A stretch of DNA of 64,000 bases from Amaurobius ferox (lineage: Eukaryota > Arthropoda > Arachnida > Araneae > Amaurobiidae), in NCBI GenBank assembly GCA_951213105.1, contig OX578155.1, positions 35,254,484 through 35,318,483 of the forward strand. The letters run 5' to 3'. The notes below the pieces were generated by a model. It saw nothing but the letters and a program-made list of their open reading frames with translations, was not told the DNA's origin and ran no database searches. The translations under genes and the position numbers were made by a program. Below are positions 9,149 to 20,879 of the stretch, piece by piece (position 1 is the stretch's first letter; each line of letters starts with the position of its first letter).

Positions 9149-11556
9149 TGGTTCGAATTACCACCAATAATTTTAATTCTTCGCTCTGATCTTTTCTACT
9201 GAGCTTAGACTTTTATCTCATTTCTTTAATAGTTCAAAATATGTGATACTTCCATAAAACTCGTTAATTTATATATACGTGTAGAGTTACTTTTTACTTA
9301 CAGTTCAATAATTTATTTTTAAAAATATGCAGATAATAAATAGTAAATTTAATAGAAGTTCTGTTAATAATAAATAAATAAATTACCAATTGTAAAAGTT
9401 CTACCTAGTAAACCATTTTATTGCAAAATTAAATTTGCATTTGATTTTCTACACAGATTCAATTTTATATATGTATGTGTGTGTGTGCATGCGCTTTTTA
9501 ATTACTTAATATATCAATTAGTGATATATTTAAGTAATTATAAAGTATATGCCAGGTTTTAGACAGAGTGCTCAAAAGGAATAAAATGTCAAAGGCTGGT
9601 CTTAGAAGTGAAGTGAAACATGAAAATCATCAGAATTTAGATCAACTATACAAATAATAGCATAATTGACTTATTAGAAGAAGTGGCATCAGGTAGTCGC
9701 TTTATGCTATATTCGTAGCCAGCATTTCGGAAAGGAGAGTGAGTGATCGAGACTGGGGAGTATATAATTATGCTAATCTTAAGTTTAAAAAGGCATGTGT
9801 TATTTATGCAGAAGGCGATAAAAAATGCATTTGTCATTGGGAAAAAAATACTCAAATAATGTAAAAGTTTGCTAAGAGTTAGTTGTGATGATTAATATAA
9901 TCCATCATTTAAAACATATAACATAAGAAAAGACCGCTGGCTGCGAGCACAATAATTATTGGTATAATTATGAACTGTAAAGTCACTGCTAATGTGATGA
10001 AAAAGCATTATTTATCTCCTACCAAAAATAGTTTTCGTAATCGTTTCGGTGATTTGTAAGAAATCCTAAAATAGTGGGCTTGACTTTGGTATCCAGTAAC
10101 AACATTCCATAGAATCTTATAGTCACAAAGACTGGTCCGTTGACAAACTACAATCATATCTCATTTTTTTCATTGATTAAGAATAATTTAATTGTCATTT
10201 ATTAATATTTGGAATTCTAAAGACATTTTCCAATGTTCATTTGTGTGTTGTAGTTTAAAATCAGAGCAATCAATAATTTAAAATAAAATACATTAAATAG
10301 ATAGTACAAATTAATTGCTTGCTAGTAATTTATTCTTCATCTTGCAGGTAATTTACTTCAAAAATAATTATGAGCTGTACTTTAAATATTCCATTACTTT
10401 TTAACTATTTCTTTATCATTACTTTATTATACTTTTTTATTATTCCTTTTTTATCATTTGATTAGTGGGCGTGACTTCAAGGTGAAGATACTCTTTACAC
10501 AATTTTTTTTTTCTTTTGTATTTTATACCATCTTACTCTTTACTATTACTGCGAATATAGTAAACTATCGGTGAGAAAAATTAATTACTTTTTTTTAAAT
10601 GAAAAGTTGATTTGATTTAATAGTATATATATTAATTCCTACCATAAAAAATGGGCGTGTCAAGATCGTAATTTAACAAATCCCAAATAATTCAATACAT
10701 ATATACAATTTTTTATATAATCTAAATTTATACTCAACATCTTATGCAAGCAACTGATAATTAGAAAACGGCCACACCTTCGTAAAAATTCCGGAAAGTA
10801 CATTACAGAATGTAAATTTGAGACTATCGGCATTCCAATGATTTTGCAGAATAAACCACAATTATATAACAAATATAATATACTTGTTAACATATAATAG
10901 GTAATATAATTTCTATGATCATTACTGTTTTTAAATTTGATAATCTTGTGCCTTTATTTTACACTAATTTTCCACTTTTGAACCCAACACAAAACAAATA
11001 AAAAAAACACTTGCTAAAGATCATTGCTTACATAAAATTTAATCCGAATACAACCAAAAAGCTCTCCATTGTTGCCAGATTTAAGAACTAAACTGCCCGT
11101 AGAAGATTACTAAAAATGTACTAAACTCTACATACGGAATTTGAAAATCTTCCAACAAAAGTATTAATTATTTTAAACCTTTTTTATATCCATTATTTGT
11201 GCATTTTATTACATAAATATATGAGACGGCACTATGAGTATAGAAAAAAAAAATCATAACAAATAACACGAAACATGTGTTATAATAGAAGTAATGTACT
11301 ATCTTTCAAATATGTAAAACGGTACAAATACATGATTTTCCTTTTAACTGTATTTAAGAATAAGTATATACATTTATTTGCAAGCATTTAAAATTCAACA
11401 GTTTTTTAATGTTAAACCAGTTGAAAATTGTACGCAAAAGTATCGGTACATTTTGATAAGTAATTTATGACAAAATAAATTGTAATACTTTTAGAAACCT
11501 AATTATATTTTAAAAATTATAAATGAGAGACATATAAATATTTGTTGATAAATGAC
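9149..11556. other. No gene recognised, AT-rich spacer
   Basis: Only short chance ORFs of up to 77 codons occur. A near-perfect palindrome lies at 9499-9540 (17-18 bp arms, 6-7 bp loop). GTGGGC(T/G)TGACTT-like phrases at 10073, 10465 and 10651 may be traces of an old repeat. I see no RNA gene. Confidence 0.55.
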
Positions 11557-12190
11557 ACTTTTTTACTTTCCCTGCAATGCATGGTAATGTATAGGGAAAG
11601 TATTGGAATCATGTCGAAAATCGCAACTCGAGTTTTCGGCGGATCTACACGTTTCAAGACCTCTAGAATACGAAAAAACCATTTTTAGTGTGACGTCTGT
11701 GTGTGTGTCTGTGCAGATTTTGTATCCACTGTAACTAAAAAACTAATAGACTGAATTTCACAAAATTTGGTAGGTAAGTCACTTATGAGCGAGTCTGGTG
11801 CTGATTAGTTTTGGGTAGGATTCGGGATAAAAGAACCCGCCTATTTTCGCGAAATGGCCCGCAAAAGCTTGTATCCACTCTAACTAAACAATTAATGGAC
11901 CGAATTTCACAAAATTCGGCAGATGAGTCATTTGTGGGTCACTCTGGTACTGATTAGATTTTGGTATGATTCGGAAAACATAATCTGCATTTTTTTGCAA
12001 AATGGCTCGCAAAAATCGTCCAAATCTAATCTAAAGAACTACGTATGCTCAACTATATCCATTAAATGCTTGTTTAATACGTAATTTTTAGCGAAGAAAA
12101 GAATAAGACCAACCCCATTACAATAGGACCAGCCGTTCTCGAGATATTTTAGTTTTTCGTATTTTCTCTACGCCACCTTTGAAAATAAGT
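11557..12190 (+). repeat. Interspersed repeat family A, copy 2 (uninterrupted)
   Basis: This is the homologue of 1456-2018 plus 2796-2925. It has two internal units of about 141 bp (starting near 11728 and 11870). At about 12064 it carries the unoccupied TTAA where copy 1 has the foldback element. It has no coding potential. Confidence 0.75.
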
Positions 12191-13315
12191 CCGGTTACCG
12201 AATGAGAACGAAAATTGAATTAAAAGTGAAATAAATTTAATTAAAATAAAGAGAATGTGGATATAAGTCTGCAGGGAAAGTCATGTGCTGCCAACATCAG
12301 ATTTTTTAATGTTGAAAGGGTCAATTAAAAAAGAAATTTAACTGACAATTCATCAAGAAAGGTGACATTTTACTAAGGAAAAAAAATAGCAATCATTTTC
12401 TCACTAATATAAACAGAATTTCTGCAAAGCATCAATATAATGTATTTGACATAGAATAGAACTTTGTGTAAATTGACGTGTCTCCTCTATGAAATGAAAA
12501 AAAAATAAATTATTTAAATTGCTAAAGAAATTTACCACTTTTATATCATTCTAATTTACAGCTATTCAAATGCAGTTCAAATATACGTTATACACTGGTT
12601 ATAAAAAGTAAAGCATATTGCAAATAACTGGAAATATGTCTGAGGCTAAATAATGACTTGAAACTTATAAAAAATGTCTCTATTGTTTCAAGTTAACAAC
12701 TTAAATTAAATTAGTTAATTAAAATGTTTGCTATATCTACCAACATTTTACAAAAATAGACTAGCGCCCTGTCTATTGCGGAATTAGAGATCTTCTGTTT
12801 AAGTACAACCCCTTTCGGGGTTCCCAAAAATTGCCTATGCCGACGATATTTCACGTCGACATGGCGGGGTATTGGGAAAAGTTTTCAACTAGCAATAGTC
12901 ACGCCTCGGTAGGACCTCATTGGCTATGACACTGCCTCTGCGCAAAGCTAGCAAAGTGTGGACACTATTATGGAGCTCCTAGCACTGAGTGCTGCATCTC
13001 CGAGGTGTAATGCATATCAATTCAGAAATTCATTGCTCCAAAGGGGCGGGGTCAAATGGGGCCAAATGGCCAGAGTTGAGTTTAATTGGCCAGAGGCCTG
13101 GATGTTTTCTATTGGTCTGATCAATTGAAGGTAGCAAAGTGAAGGTTAGCAAGGATGTTTTGTAATTATCTCTGATCTTAAAATAAGATTAATATATATT
13201 AATAAATGTAATACATATTTGATCTGTTACATGGTATGTCACGATTTTAATTTTGAAAATATAGCGAAAGCATAAGTCTCTAACCTCCCTCCAAAAAAAA
13301 GGGGGCCACGAGCTG
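12191..13315. other. No gene recognised; moderately GC-rich block at 12760-13150
   Basis: The first part is AT-rich. Bases 12760-13150 are less AT-rich and contain short self-complementary pieces (CCCCTTTCGGGGTT; CTATTGC and GCAATAG). I compared it by eye with common snRNA, 5S and tRNA signatures and found no match. It may be an unrecognised repeat. Confidence 0.5.
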
Positions 13316-13372
13316 TTTTTTTTTTTTTTTTTTTTTTTTGTTTCAGACTCCATTACTGTTTGAAGTAATTCT

Positions 13373-16073
13373 TTAGTTGTAATATGTGGTAGTAAACCTC
13401 GGACGCTTCCGGAACTTCCAGTGGTGAGGGTCATAGATATTAAGGTTTTGCATTTCAGGATTTGGTATGTTGGGTATGTTGTTATAAAAGTTGGTAGCTA
13501 ATTTTTGGATTTCTTTTTTTATGGTTTTAATTTGAAAGTCATTGTGTATCACTTCGTTCCGGAGGAATCTGGGGGCTTTACGGATGAGTCTCAGAGTTTT
13601 GTTTTGTACGATTTGTAATTTTCCCATAGATGTATTTGATGCATATCCCCATATCATGGCTCCGTAGAGCATGATAGGCCTGAGTGCGGTTTTGTACAAT
13701 AGAATTTTGTTTTTAAAGTTGACATGAGGGGAATGAAGAATGGTATAAAGCGCTGCTCTGGCAACATGGAATTTTTTGATAGTTTTATCAATATGGGTAT
13801 TCCAGCTCAATTTACTATCAAAATGTAGGCCCAGATATTTACATGTTTTAACATAATTAATTGGGGTGTTGTTAATTATAATTGGAGGGGGAAGGGGTTT
13901 CTTTTTTCTTGTGAAGATTATGCAGCTCGTTTTTTTTTCATTAATTTTGATTTTCCATTTTTGAAACCAGGCGGAAAGTGTGTTCATATGTGATTGGAGG
14001 CGTGAGCGTACGAAATTAAAATTTGAGGATCTGGTGTATATGGCTGTGTCGTCCGCGTAAAGTGCAATGTTGGTTTTGTCTGAGTGGGGTATATCATTTA
14101 TGTACAGGTTAAATAACGTCGGGGCCAATTGGGAGCCCTGTGGGACCCCGGCGCGAATGGATCTGTAAGTGGCGTAGGTGTTGTTGTAGCGGACTGTAAA
14201 AGATCTCTGGCGAAGGTAGGAATGTATGAGATGTATTACCGCATCTGGCAGGTTTAGCTGAATTAGTTTGTATATTAAAGCTTCTAACCATATGCGGTCA
14301 AACGCCTTCGCCACGTCAAGTAGTATGATGCCAGTTGTTAGTCCCGAGTTCATTCCTTCCGAGATGAACTCCGTAACACGTAACAACTGGTGTGTTGTAG
14401 CGTGTTGTGGGCGGAAGCCAAATTGCTGTGGGATGATGATATTTCTGGTGTTGAGTTCAAGTTTAATGCGAGTGTGAATGATACGCTCAGTAAGTTTACT
14501 AATTGTGTTAAGGAGACTGATAGGGCGGTAACTTTGAGGGGAAGTGGGCTTTTCGCCTGGCTTCAAAATGGGGATGATAACGGCTGCTTTCCATTCTTTA
14601 GGGAAGTATTTGAATTTGAAAATTGCGTTAATAAGAAGGGTGAGATAAAATATAATGTTAATTGGCAGTGATTTGATGGCTTTATTATTAATGTTATCGT
14701 TGCCAGGGGCTTTTCTCTTTTTTAAGTTTTTGATTTCGTGTAGAACCTCACTGGGGGTTGTAGGGGCTATCTGATTGGTCGGTGTTTTTTCCATATAATC
14801 CTTGACATAGTTTTTGATATACTTTTCAAATTCAGGGTTGTTGATATCATTGTTAGGGGAGAATTGATTTTCATAGTTATTAGCTAGAATATTTGCGATT
14901 TCATCATTTTTATGGGTAGGTCCGTTTGGCGTGTCGAAGTGGGAGGTTTTCTGGCTACGATTTTTTAGTTTTTTGTAGAAAGACCATAATGAGTTGTCCT
15001 CAGTGTTCAGAGAGCTGATGTATTGTTTCCATGTAGTCTGTTTATGTTTGTAGATTTTAATTTTAATGGTTTTGTTAATAGTGTTGAGTTTGCGTTTGAG
15101 GGAGGGGTGTTTTGTAATCTGCCATGCTCTGCGGATTTTATTACGTTCTTGTTTGATTTTTTTGATTTCAAGGGGAAGTTTAAGGTTCGAGGGGGGGGGG
15201 GGAGTATTTGGTAGAGGCCGCAATGGCATTATGTATTTCGTTTTTAAGTGTCAGGGCGTTTTTGTCTATGTCTTCCACTGTATGGTAATTAGCAAATATG
15301 AGTCTATTGTTGGAGAGGGTACGCTTGAAATTATTCCAATTGGTAGTTTTGATGGCGGGTGGAATAGGGACATTATGAGTGAGAAAAAATGTAAGTTTAA
15401 CAGGGAGGTGATCGGAACTGAGGTCATTTATCGTTGTAATTTCATGCGGGTAGGGGATGTTATTGGTTAGGGCGAAGTCTATTGTGGAGTCCTGTGTGTT
15501 AGAATTTAGGTGGGTGTGGGTAAATGGGAAGATATGTCTGATATTGTTGTTCTGTATAAAGTCGTTAATTTGTCTGCCATATTTATTCCTGTATCTACAA
15601 TTCCAGTTCCCATGTCGGGCATTAAAGTCCCCCATGAGTATGGTACTGTCTTCCAAATCGAACATTGCGGATAAATCACTGTCGATGTTATGAGATGGTT
15701 TATTTGCAGAATAGTGCTTGGCATATACAGAGCCTATGATTATGGGTGGAGCACTGGGGAGTTTAATTTTGACGAGGGTATGTTCAATAATATTAGTATT
15801 GATATTTGGGACTGGGCTATGCTGTATGGGGTTTTTTATGTAAATGGCAGTGCCTCCCGTTTTATTTTTTATAGAATTGGGTCTGGGGGTGTGATATAGG
15901 CAGTAATTAGGTATGTTGATTTTGTTTGTTTCGGGCGTGAATATTTCTTGTACCAGGATGATATGAGGATTATGCGTTATTGTAAAGTCACTGAGTTCAT
16001 TGATTTTGTGCCCTAGGCCGTTTGCGTTCCACGATATGATCGTGAACGCTTTGGGAGAGGGGATAGCATTCAT
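13373..16073 (-). CDS. ORF2 of element 2: endonuclease/reverse transcriptase, one frame break
   Basis: This ORF encodes the target-nicking endonuclease and reverse transcriptase. The endonuclease frame (16073-15180) has SWNANG, LVQE, GDFNARHGNWNC, STIDF and SSDHLP. The frame changes at the C12 run 15191-15202 in the Pro-rich endonuclease-RT linker (KYSPPPP). A single 618-codon frame (15229-13373) then carries the RT: LKKRKAPG, YRPISLL, ILLDVAKAFDRIW, GVPQGS (residues 361-366), YADD (391-394) and the C-terminal region ending RKRPRF...YYN. All catalytic residues I can see are present. The ATG at 16073 overlaps the ORF1 stop as ATGA, so it is probably translated by termination-reinitiation. Confidence 0.88.
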
Positions 16074-18478
16074 GGAAGGGGGTTCTTATTTTGATTTAAA
16101 TATTTATCGATAAGTACCAGAATTTCTAGTCCCTTATCGATAATGGATTGGTTAGTTAGAAATATTTGCTTGATGTCAATGAAAAAATTTTTGATCAGAT
16201 TCATGTTTAGGTTTAGGTTTAAATTTTGCATAATACTATTTATTTCTTTGAAGATTGCGATGATGTCTTTTATTGAGAAGTTAGTTCCATTTTCTTCATT
16301 ATTATTAGTGGGAGGATTGGTATTTGTGTTGTAATATAGTTGAGGTTCGTTGGATAGAGAGTTGCAAGGTTGTGAGGCGGTTTCTCTCTGCTCTATCTGT
16401 TTTCTATTGGTTGTTTCTGCTATCCGCTCTGTCTGTTTTCTATTGGTTGTGCCTGCTATCAAAGTTTGGGTTGCTGGTTCTGTAATATTATTGTTTGGAG
16501 GGAGCGGTTTTTTGAATAAGTCTTCACTATTTCTGTTCACATTTGTTCTTTGCGGTTTAGGTGAGGGGGGGGGGCATTTGCTTGCCCACTTGCGCAATTA
16601 AATTTGTCATTGGTATGGGTTACGCTTGTTTGGGGAATCGTTTCTGTATTTTTGACTGGCGGGATTTTAGGAAATGTTGTTGTATTTTGAGTTGAATTAA
16701 CAAGGGTTTTGGGAGTAGTTATTTGGTTGACAGGGTTACAATGTCCGTCTTCGTTTTGAATTTGGTTTTTTACCGATGGGATTTCATTGCAGAGGGTTCT
16801 ATCAGCCCACGCATTTGTGTTTACAGCTTTGAACGTGCGGGGGGGGGGGGGGGTCATTTCTGGTTGGGCTATAATAATTTCTTCTATGATTTGAGTTTCT
16901 GGGCGATGGGGGGGGGGTATTTTGATGAACTTTATTTAGATGTCTAAGGTATGGGTTTTTTGGGCAATCTCTGAAATTGGCTGGGTGCGGGCCACTGCAA
17001 TTTGCACATTTGGGTGGTGATGAGAGGGGTTTTGTGCACTCGCGGGTTGGATGTCCTTGACCACACTTCAGACATTTGAAGTCTCTAGTACACCCTTCGC
17101 TGGAGTGTTGCCAGAGCTGGCACCGATAACATTGTTTAAATCCCTTTGGGACGAATGGCACAATGTCAACAAAGATGTAATTAATGTGTGTAAGTTTGTA
17201 TAATTCTTGAAGGTCGGTTTTGGGCGGTAGCAGGGTCAGAAAATTTGGAAGGTATTGTTTGTTAATGAAGCTTCTCATGGGGGTAATTCTAGTGGCATAG
17301 AAGCCCTTTTCTTCTAAATAAGATTTTATTTCTTCCGTGGGATATGTTGGGGGAAGTCCCTTGATCACTACTTTTAAAGGTCTGTCCGATCTGAGATTAA
17401 TGGAATAAAATTTAAGTTTCAGTTGAATTAAAATTTTTTGCACTATTCTGTAATTATCATGGGTGTCTGTGAAGATCCTGAGCATTTCACCCACAAATTT
17501 TGCTCTTGCCTTGCCATTTGTGGCTTCGGCTATTTGGGACATTAGTTCCCTCGGGTTATCTTCGATCTCTACAAAAAAGGGTTCCGGGTGATCTGCACGA
17601 CTGATAATATTTCTTTCATTTTCATTTTCGGATTGAGAGGGAATTTCCTGCATCTCTACAGCATCAGTAAAGCAGCTATCTTGACCGGATTCCTCCGCAA
17701 CAAGTTTTTTATGTAATTTGTTATGTGGGGTTTCTAGAGTGGGGCTGGTGTTTCCACTGGAAGATCCGTGTTTGCGTTTTTGCCTGATTTTGTCGTTTCC
17801 TGCATCTGATATATTATCAGAGAAATCAGCATCTGATTCTTGTGTTTGATTTTTGATTATGGCTTTTTTCAATTTCGATTTGGTTTTTCTACTAACAACT
17901 TCAGTGAATCCTTTATCATTCTGCTTATTTTCTGTTCTCTCTGACTGCTCTGCGTCCGAGGTTTCATTGTCATTTAAGTTTAATTTTAGATTTGAATTAG
18001 AATTATTTCTTTGGATTTTGTATTTAGAGTTAAGTTTAACTTTTGACTTGCTTTTAGAATTATTTCCAACATTTGTTAGGGAGCCTTCAAGGCTATTAGA
18101 ATTAAATTCAGCATTTTCCATAATTTTAGATTTGTCTATTTTGTGATAATAATCTAGCTCATTTACAATGTCATCAATAAGGGGGATAGTGGAGCAACGA
18201 ATTCTAAAAAGGTCAGCACACATACCTCTTACGTCGATGAGCACTCTTGCCTTTCCATCAGAGTCCATGATTGAGCTGTTATTTCTCTCCTCCATCGCTG
18301 TCTTTGCAAGTCTCTGTATAGTCCGTGCATATTCGATTGACTTTATTTGTCCAGGCAGCAAGTCCGGTGTGATTTCAAAATTCCATGTCAAGGGGATCAG
18401 TTCATTCATTCCGTAGGTGGTATCAGTGTCGTCGTTGGGATCTGGCAAGTCGATGATCAGGGTGTCATCGATTTCCAT
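16070..18478 (-). pseudogene. ORF1 of element 2: zinc-knuckle nucleic-acid-binding protein, broken at two C runs
   Basis: The first frame (18478-16802, 558 codons) starts MEIDDTLIIDLP. It has a Ser/Asn/Lys-rich middle, a PRE_C2HC-type region (DNYRIVQKIL, FYSINL, KVVIKGLP) and three zinc knuckles: CYRCQLWQHSSEGC, CLKCGQGHPTREC and CANCSGPHPANFRDC. The frame then changes at the C15 run 16839-16853 into a Thr/Pro/Asn-rich segment, and again at the C10 run 16565-16574. The last segment (to 16070) has a predicted helical Leu/Ile/Asn-rich tail, KDIIAIFKEINSIMQNLN and onward. The stop TGA overlaps the ORF2 ATG. Restoring the run phases would give one ORF of about 800 codons; this is inference. Confidence 0.82.
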
Positions 18479-18590
18479 GTCTGCATAAGTCTCTCGAGAG
18501 CTCCTCTCCGGTCGAAGGTCGGGGAGGGAATGTTTTTGTTTTTTGAGCTAGCAAAGTTAAAGCAATTCGAGAATTTGAGCAGCAGACACG

Positions 18591-18857
18591 GGGTGGGTTC
18601 ATGGAGCGCCTAGATATAATAAAAATATCTGTATCTCCTGGATGTATTAGAGATCATGATTTTTGCATTATATGTGGTGCAACAAGTGGTAGGATGAAAT
18701 GTTCAACGCATTAGTTCATGTAGTTCAAGTGCTGATGCTGCATACATTACAATGAGAAAACCCAAGAGGAAAAGGAGGAGGCAAAAAATATAGACTCAGT
18801 AAAAGGAGATTCAGGGGTGACCAATAGAAAACGGCTAGCAGAGCAGGGAGGAGCCTC
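18591..18857. other. Junction between elements 2 and 3, origin unclear
   Basis: This 270-bp stretch separates the 5' end of element 2 from the end of element 3 ORF1. It contains no endonuclease motif in any frame, so it is not the missing ORF2 of element 3. Confidence 0.5.
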
Positions 18858-20763
18858 ATACCAGAAGAGCGTAGAAGGCATCAAGTATCATGGTTATTTT
18901 TTCAAGCGGGTCAAGGGGCTTGGAAAGATTTGATTTCAAGCAATTAATAAATTTAGCTATACGGGAGAGGTTGATTTCTTTAAATAAGGATTTAAGGTCT
19001 CTGAGAATCGTAAGAATTTCACTTTTACCGTTGTCATTATGGGTATCCTTGATGGAAGTTCCTTCCTCGGAAGAGGAGGGGGGGGGGGGTTCTGACCGTT
19101 AGAACTGGCCGCATTTGCGTACGAGTAAATAGGAGTCTGCGAGTGAGAATTTAGATTGTTAGTCTCATTTTCTTTGCTTTTGAGGGCCGGGAAGTCCTTT
19201 TTAGTGGGAATCGGTTTGTTGGAGTTATGATTATATTTTAGGGGAGCTTCAGTTTGTTTAGTCACTTGGGGATTGCTACTTTTTTTGGAGAGTCTATTTT
19301 GGGGGTTTGCCGGACAAAGCCTAAAGTTCGCAGGATGCTCCCCCCGACAATTGCAGCAGAGCGCCGGGGATTCCCGGGGATGCTTGCAATCTCGAGTAAG
19401 GTGCGATCCCGCACACTTCAGACATCTGCTCGGAAAACTACAGCATTCAGATGAGTGACCGTGACGCTGACAGTTAAAGCATAATTTAAGACCGCTTGAA
19501 ACAAATGTCGAGATATAAATTCTGATGTGAAGCAGTTGCTTGATTTCGAGAAAGGAGCTGACAGAGCTGTGATTAACAAGAGTGAGAAAGATGGGCAATG
19601 GAGTTCCTAATTTACGATTTTGAAATTGAGTGATCCTAGCGACTTGAATACCAAGGGCTCTGAGTTCGTTTTCAATGACTTCAATTTCAGTGTTCGTGGG
19701 TAAGCCACGAATTAAGAATTTCGAGGGTTTTTCGTTGTATAAGTTGTAGGAACTAAAGGGAATTTTTTTGTCCGTAAGATAATTTTGCAATTTTCGGAAG
19801 TCTGCGATGCTGTTGGGAGAGAGTCTTATCATTTCGCGACTGTACGTTCCAGTGATAGGGGTGTCAAGATGGGTGTTAATGTCCGTAACAAGTTTCTGCC
19901 AGTCGGAGCAGGCATGAATGAAGAACGGCTGCGGTTTGATGATAAATTCAGGTTTTTTTGCCTGATCATGAGGAGTATCAATTTGATCATTCTCAAGGAG
20001 TTCGAATGAGTTTTCAGTTTGGATGGGCGTGGAAGCACGCGGAGCGGCATTTTTGCAGGTGAGTCTCGGACTCGGAATTTTGAAGTTTTCATCAGTGAGA
20101 TCCTGCTGGGGTTTGTTGTTGTCAATTTCATGGATAGGAGTGGTGTCCTTTTTTTCGTTGAAATCTACATCAAAAGTAACGGGTTCCGTAGTATTAGTTT
20201 CAATAGGTATCTGTTCGTAAGACCGTCCAGCAGGGGAGGGGGGGGGGGCAGTTAGCAATGAATTTAATAAATTTGGTTTTTCTAGTTTTAAATTTTTTAA
20301 CAGTGTCGTTATCATAGATAAGAGCGAAGTCAATGCATTCAGGAAAGGAATTGGAAAATGGGTTCTCAAAGTAACGAAATGCAGAAAAGCACTTACCCTG
20401 GAACTCCTTCATCGTAACAGGCTGCAACTTGAGGGTCTCGTATTCCTCGTGGGCAAGGTCCACCAAAAAGTCTGCGATGTCAGAGATGAAGGTTTGGATC
20501 CATTTGATTTTGGAATCGAACTTGAGCTTGAGTCCGCTGTTTTCAATGTCTCTCAGCTTCCTGATAATTTCCGCAGAGGCCATGGGTAGCACCACAGATT
20601 GAGATGTGGAATCGCCATTTTCGTCCGGATACTCGGCAAGATACACTTCCGCTGTCTCTAGATATTCCATGAAGCGAGAGGAATCATCGTTTTTGTTCGA
20701 GGCCATTTGACTTGCTATAAGAAGGTCCATGAAAGCAACAGGTTCAGATACTGGATAAGCCAT
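18858..20763 (-). pseudogene. ORF1 of element 3: zinc-knuckle nucleic-acid-binding protein, broken at two C runs
   Basis: The N-terminal frame (20763-20200) starts MAYPVSEPVAFMDL and is mostly helical and acidic. The frame changes at the C11 run 20238-20248. The next frame (to 18957) has the PRE_C2HC-type region (PFFIHACSDW, FRKLQNYL, FLIRGLP) and three knuckles: CFNCQRHGHSSECC, CLKCAGSHLTRDC and CCNCRGEHPANFRLC. At the C12 run 19078-19089 the frame changes again, and a helical tail (SSSEEGTSIKD..., ending ILDAFYALLV) runs to a stop at about 18858. The architecture equals ORF1 of elements 1 and 2. Confidence 0.8.
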
Positions 20764-20870
20764 GAAATCACATTACGGCAACTAAGTCCTCGCACAAGCA
20801 AAAAACACTAGTGAGACTCGAGAAACACGTCTGTCACGTTCGGAGGCTAAGCTCCGATGACTGTCGAGAA
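18858..20870 (-). mobile_element. Non-LTR retrotransposon, Jockey-like (element 3), ORF1 part only
   Basis: The leader and a full-length ORF1 are present, but ORF2 is absent. The ORF1 stop lies in GTATGA, and the frame opened by that ATG has no endonuclease motifs. The leader has TTCAAATTCTCGA about 100 nt before the start, as in element 2, and a small hairpin-prone sequence (CGGAGCTTAGCCTCCG near 20845-20860). Loss of the 3' half is not what 5'-truncating reverse transcription produces, so a later deletion or replacement is likely. Confidence 0.75.
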
Positions 20871-20879
20871 TTTGAACAT

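Larger units (their letters stand above)
13316..18590 (-). mobile_element. Non-LTR retrotransposon, Jockey-like (element 2), near full length with poly-A
   Basis: This element reads right to left. It has about 110 bp of leader, ORF1 (18478-16070), ORF2 (16073-13373), a very short 3' UTR of about 33 bp, and an A24 tail seen as T24 at 13316-13339. The leader shares TTCAAATTCTCGA, about 100 nt upstream of ORF1, with element 3, suggesting a conserved 5' end. Target-site duplications could not be assigned. All three frame breaks fall in C runs, so it may be only just inactive, or intact if those run lengths are wrong. Confidence 0.85.

Noticed and set aside
12760..13150. Spliceosomal snRNA or 5S rRNA gene
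   Set aside because: No U1, U2, U4, U5, U6 or 5S signature could be matched by eye.
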